Assembly (NCBI RefSeq): GCF_900089455.2
Contig: NZ_LT907988.1
Coordinates: 124,001-188,000, forward strand
From: Orrella dioscoreae
Lineage (GTDB): Bacteria; Pseudomonadota; Gammaproteobacteria; Burkholderiales; Burkholderiaceae_B
Direction: 5' to 3'
Length of the DNA: 64,000 bases
The translations under genes were made by a program, and so were the position numbers. Under the pieces are notes generated by a model. It was not told the DNA's origin. It was given only the letters and a program-made list of their open reading frames with translations, and made no database searches. Each line of letters starts with the position of its first letter. Within the stretch, counting starts at the first letter, position 1. Below are positions 61,044 to 64,000 of the stretch, in pieces.

Positions 61044-62918
61044 ATGAACGATCGCCTACACCCCGATGCCCTGGCCGCCCTGGCGGATTCCCACCGCGAT
61101 GCGTCCGCCCCCGTGCGCGCCGCCGCGCCGCGCAATGGCGCGCAGATCCTGCTGGATACGCTGATTGCCCATGGCGTGGACACCGTGTTCGGCTATCCCG
61201 GCGGGGCCGTCCTGCCCCTGTATGACGCGCTGCATACCGAGCCGCGCCTGCGCCATGTGCTGGTGCGCCACGAGCAGGCGGCCGTCCATGCGGCGGAGGG
61301 CTATGCGCGGTCCACGGGCCGCACGGGCGTGGTGTTCGTGACGTCCGGCCCGGGCATGGCCAACACGACCTCGGGCCTGCTGGATGCGCTGTGCGACTCC
61401 ATCCCCGTGCTGTGCGTCAGTGGCCAGGTGGCCACCACCGCCATCGGCACGGATGCCTTCCAGGAGTGCGACGCGCTGGGGATCTCGCGTTCCATCACCA
61501 AGTGGAACACGCAGGTGCAATCCGCCGAGGACGTGGCCGACGTGGTGAGCCGGGCGTTCGAACTGACCCGCCAGGGCCGTCCCGGTCCGGTGCTGGTCGA
61601 CCTGCCCAAGGACGTGCAACTGGCGGTGCCGGCGCGCGGCAGCCTGCGGGGCGCGGTGGAGGATCACGACGACGTGGCTGCCACGCGCGCGGCGATCAAT
61701 GCGCGCGCGCGCGCCGAGCGCCTGGCGCGCCGGGCCGCGCCCAAGGTGCCGACGGCAGCCGTGCGGCGCGCGGTGTCGCTGATCCGCCAGGCCCGCCGGC
61801 CGGTGTTCTATGGCGGTGGCGGCCTGGTCAATGCCGGCCCAGAGGCCTGCGAGGCGTTCGCCGCGCTGGTGCGCGACGTGGGGGCGCCGTGCACGTTGAC
61901 CCTGATGGGCCTGGGCGCCTATCCGGCCTCCGATCCGCAATTCGTCGGCATGCTGGGCATGCACGGCACGCTGGAAGCCAACCTTGCCATGCACGAGGCC
62001 GACCTGGTGGTGTGCGTGGGCGCGCGCTTCGACGACCGCATCACGGGCAAGCTGTCGTCCTTCTGTCCGCATGCGCACAAGATCCACCTGGACATCGACC
62101 CGACTTCCATCAACAAGGTGGTGCGGGTGGACGTGGCGATGGTGGGGGACTGCCTGCCGCTGGTGTCCGCCTTGCGCGATGAGCTCGCCAGCCACGGCGC
62201 CTTGCCGCTGGCACGCCTGAACCCCTGGTGGGCGCGCATTGCCCGCTGGCGCGCGCGAGACTGCCTGGGGTTCCAGCCCGAGGCAGAGCGCATCCTGCCG
62301 CAGCACCTGATGCAGGCGTTGAATGGCGCGCTGGCCGGGCGCGACGCCATCGTCTCCACCGACGTGGGCCAGCACCAGATGTGGGCCGCGCAATACCTGC
62401 GCTTCGACCGTCCCAACCGCTGGTTGACCTCGGGCGGCGCGGGCACGATGGGTTATGGCCTGCCCGCGGCGCTGGGCGCGCAGATCGCGCATCCGGACCG
62501 CACCGTGGTGTGCGTGAGCGGCGATGCGTCGGTGCTGATGAACATCCAGGAACTCTCCACCGCGCGCCAGCACGGCACGCCGGTGAAGGTCGTGCTGTGC
62601 AACAACGGCTACATGGGCATGGTGCGGCAGTGGCAGGAACTCATCCACGGCGGGCGGCTGAGCCACAGCTACAACGAATCCCTGCCCGACTTCGTCGCGC
62701 TGGCGCGCGCCTTCGGCTGGGGCGCGGGTCGCGTCGAGCATCCGGACCAGCTAGCCGCCGCGCTGGCGGAATGCCTGGCCTGGGACGGTCCGTATTTCCT
62801 GGACGTGGTGGTGGCGGCGCAGGAGAACTGCTTCCCCATGATCCCTGCCGGCGCGGGCCATGACCGCATCATGCTGGCGCGCGACGTCTGGTACGAAGAA
62901 GAGGGCGCGCAAGGCTAG
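61044..62918 (+). CDS. ilvB: Acetolactate synthase large subunit
   Basis: Thiamine-diphosphate enzyme condensing pyruvate units, or pyruvate and 2-oxobutanoate, in valine/isoleucine synthesis. 624 residues, longer than the usual 560-590: extra residues at the N-terminus (1-30) and an Arg-rich insert near residues 210-235. Catalytic Glu77 ([19 protein letters not shown]); FAD region [14 protein letters not shown]; ThDP motif [19 protein letters not shown]...NNGYMG. No regulatory subunit gene (ilvN/ilvH) or ilvC follows, so it is an extra synthase locus under the divergent Lrp. Confidence 0.92.
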   Translation: MNDRLHPDALAALADSHRDASAPVRAAAPRNGAQILLDTLIAHGVDTVFGYPGGAVLPLYDALHTEPRLRHVLVRHEQAAVHAAEGYARSTGRTGVVFVTSGPGMANTTSGLLDALCDSIPVLCVSGQVATTAIGTDAFQECDALGISRSITKWNTQVQSAEDVADVVSRAFELTRQGRPGPVLVDLPKDVQLAVPARGSLRGAVEDHDDVAATRAAINARARAERLARRAAPKVPTAAVRRAVSLIRQARRPVFYGGGGLVNAGPEACEAFAALVRDVGAPCTLTLMGLGAYPASDPQFVGMLGMHGTLEANLAMHEADLVVCVGARFDDRITGKLSSFCPHAHKIHLDIDPTSINKVVRVDVAMVGDCLPLVSALRDELASHGALPLARLNPWWARIARWRARDCLGFQPEAERILPQHLMQALNGALAGRDAIVSTDVGQHQMWAAQYLRFDRPNRWLTSGGAGTMGYGLPAALGAQIAHPDRTVVCVSGDASVLMNIQELSTARQHGTPVKVVLCNNGYMGMVRQWQELIHGGRLSHSYNESLPDFVALARAFGWGAGRVEHPDQLAAALAECLAWDGPYFLDVVVAAQENCFPMIPAGAGHDRIMLARDVWYEEEGAQG

Positions 62919-62922
62919 GCCG

Positions 62923-63618
62923 CTAGCCGAACAACCTGGCGATGCCGCCCCGCAGGTGGTGCGCCATGGCGCGCCGCGAGGCATCCGGATCGCGCGCGGC
63001 AATGGCGGCCTCGATGGCTTCGTGCTCGCGGCACACATCGGCATGCCGGCGCTCGCGGTTCTCGGGACTGGAGAGGCCCCTGACCAGGTTGATGCTGAAA
63101 CGGGTCTGCGTATCCAGCGCGGCCATCGTCATGGCGAAGTAGCGGTTCGCGCTGGCATCGGTGATGGCGGCGTGGAACGCGATGTCTTCCTCGATGCCGC
63201 TGTCGCCACGGCGCAAGGCTTCCTCGAACAGGCGCCGCTGGCGCCGGATGCGCGCCAGGTCCTTGGCGGTGTGCTGGCGCGCCGCGTGCGCGGCGATCTC
63301 GCCTTCCAGGCTGCATCGGAATTCCAGGAAATCGCGGATATCGGGGATGCTGGTGAGCGCGCCGAACGTCACCGCGGGCGGGCCGCTGCGCGGGTCGCAC
63401 ACGAAATTGCCCGAGCCCTTGCGGGTCTGGATACGGCCTTCCATGCGCAGCCGCGCCAAGGCCTGGCGCAGCACGGGCCGCGACACGCCGAAACGTTCGG
63501 CCAGCGCGATCTCGCCGGGCAGCCGCGACTGCGGCGTGAAGCCCGGTGTGTCCAGCAGCGCCAGCAGCGCGTCGTAGACGGTATCGCTCAGCAGGCGATC
63601 ACCTTGGGTCAGGGGCAT
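62923..63618 (-). CDS. GntR-family (FCD subgroup) transcriptional regulator
   Basis: 231 residues: GntR winged helix (about 10-75: TPGFTPQSRLPGEIALAERFGVSRPVLRQALARLRMEGRIQTRKGSGNFV) and an all-helical FCD domain (about 95-225) with the metal/ligand-site pattern DIAFHAAITDASANRYF and REHEAIEAAI. FadR-like FCD regulators typically respond to sugar acids or carboxylates. Divergent from a mandelate-racemase-family gene with 171 bases between starts. Confidence 0.93.
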   Translation of the reverse strand: MPLTQGDRLLSDTVYDALLALLDTPGFTPQSRLPGEIALAERFGVSRPVLRQALARLRMEGRIQTRKGSGNFVCDPRSGPPAVTFGALTSIPDIRDFLEFRCSLEGEIAAHAARQHTAKDLARIRRQRRLFEEALRRGDSGIEEDIAFHAAITDASANRYFAMTMAALDTQTRFSINLVRGLSSPENRERRHADVCREHEAIEAAIAARDPDASRRAMAHHLRGGIARLFG

Positions 63619-63789
63619 GGCAGGCTCCGGGCGCGAAGGGCGGAATTGGCCTTCGCCAGCAAGGCTGTATTACAGCATGGGGATTATTTTTCCATCCATC
63701 CGTACAAATATTGACACCCCTGGGGGGCCGCCGGAAGATGCCTCGCAACGGCGCATCCGCGCCGACGCCACCGCCACGGAGTGCTCCCC

Positions 63790-64000
63790 ATGCCCGCCAT
63801 CACCTGCCTGCGCACCTTGCGCCTGCCCGAACGACCCGGCCTCGTCTGGGTCGAGCTGGAAACCGAGGACGGGCGCGTCGGCCTGGGCGAGACCTTCCGC
63901 GGCGCCGCAGCCGTGGAAACGGTGCTGCACGAGGAGATCGCGCCGTGGTTGCTGGGGCGCGATGCCACCCACATCGAGGCGGTCTCGCGCCACCTGCTGA
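63790..64000 (+). CDS. Mandelate racemase/muconate lactonizing enzyme-family protein, 3' end cut by window
   Basis: 70 codons from the ATG at 63790 remain open to the window end. The product starts MPAITCLRTLRLPERPG and continues LVWVELETEDGRVGLGETFRGAAAVETVLHEEIAPWLLGRDATHIEAV, the N-terminal capping domain of the enolase superfamily (D-galactarate/gluconate dehydratase-like pattern). The catalytic barrel lies outside. Together with the divergent GntR/FCD regulator this suggests a sugar-acid or carboxylate degradation locus. Confidence 0.8.
   Translation, partial: MPAITCLRTLRLPERPGLVWVELETEDGRVGLGETFRGAAAVETVLHEEIAPWLLGRDATHIEAVSRHLL

Noticed and set aside
63711-63740. Promoter for the enolase-superfamily gene starting from TTGACA
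   Set aside because: The -35 is perfect but the spaced -10 (about GAAGAT) is weak, so I did not list it as a feature.

Overview
The window reads as chromosomal DNA of a GC-rich betaproteobacterium of the order Burkholderiales, most likely family Alcaligenaceae (Bordetella/Achromobacter/Pigmentiphaga-like). The reasons are the tRNA-tuf-secE-nusG-rpl-rpoBC order, the mnmG-rsmG-parA-parB order, and several Bug/TctC-type periplasmic receptors, a family greatly expanded in this group. The genus is inference. No phage, transposase, CRISPR array or rRNA was seen.

Layout, left to right. (1) 1-2065: 3' part of a PQQ glucose dehydrogenase, convergent with rpoC. (2) 2195-16145, minus strand: promoter, tRNA-Tyr, tRNA-Gly, tRNA-Thr, tuf, tRNA-Trp, secE, nusG, rplK, rplA, L10 leader, rplJ, rplL, an attenuator-like hairpin, rpoB, rpoC and a terminator. 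(3) 16220-21634, minus strand: mnmG-rsmG-parA-parB plus an L-asparaginase that overlaps parB. (4) 21628-22172: six parS-like palindromes, one lying over the predicted mnmG promoter. (5) 21870-31959: LysR/SDR pair, cspA, AbrB-type membrane protein, an aminotransferase, then a tripartite tricarboxylate transporter (tctCBA) with its two-component system (tctDE) on one strand. (6) 31960-32708: a 0.75-kb AT-rich non-coding gap with DnaA boxes arranged in two diverged copies of a roughly 230-bp unit spaced exactly 358 bp apart, a strong candidate for the chromosomal replication origin. (7) 32709-42968: CoA-transferase, PHP-domain lipoprotein, DUF2938, HIT protein, pyrE, gabD, MaoC-like protein, a second-type EF-G and a TetR regulator. 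(8) 42851-64000: accessory metabolism, with many regulator-flanked catabolic cassettes: amidase + Bug receptor, TauD dioxygenase + ABC transporter, gamma-glutamyltransferase + Bug receptor + GAF protein, 2-hydroxyacid oxidase, acetolactate synthase with a divergent Lrp, and a GntR/enolase-superfamily pair cut by the window end. mnmE lies here too, without its common yidC-rnpA-rpmH-dnaA neighbours.

How it fits together. The core machinery on the left is transcribed leftward, away from the 32-kb gap, and most genes just right of the gap point right. ParA/ParB and the parS cluster lie about 10 kb from the candidate oriC. This is a typical origin domain: replication start, centromere, translation factors and RNA polymerase close together. 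The right third is an ordinary nutrient-scavenging region. dnaA itself is not in the window.
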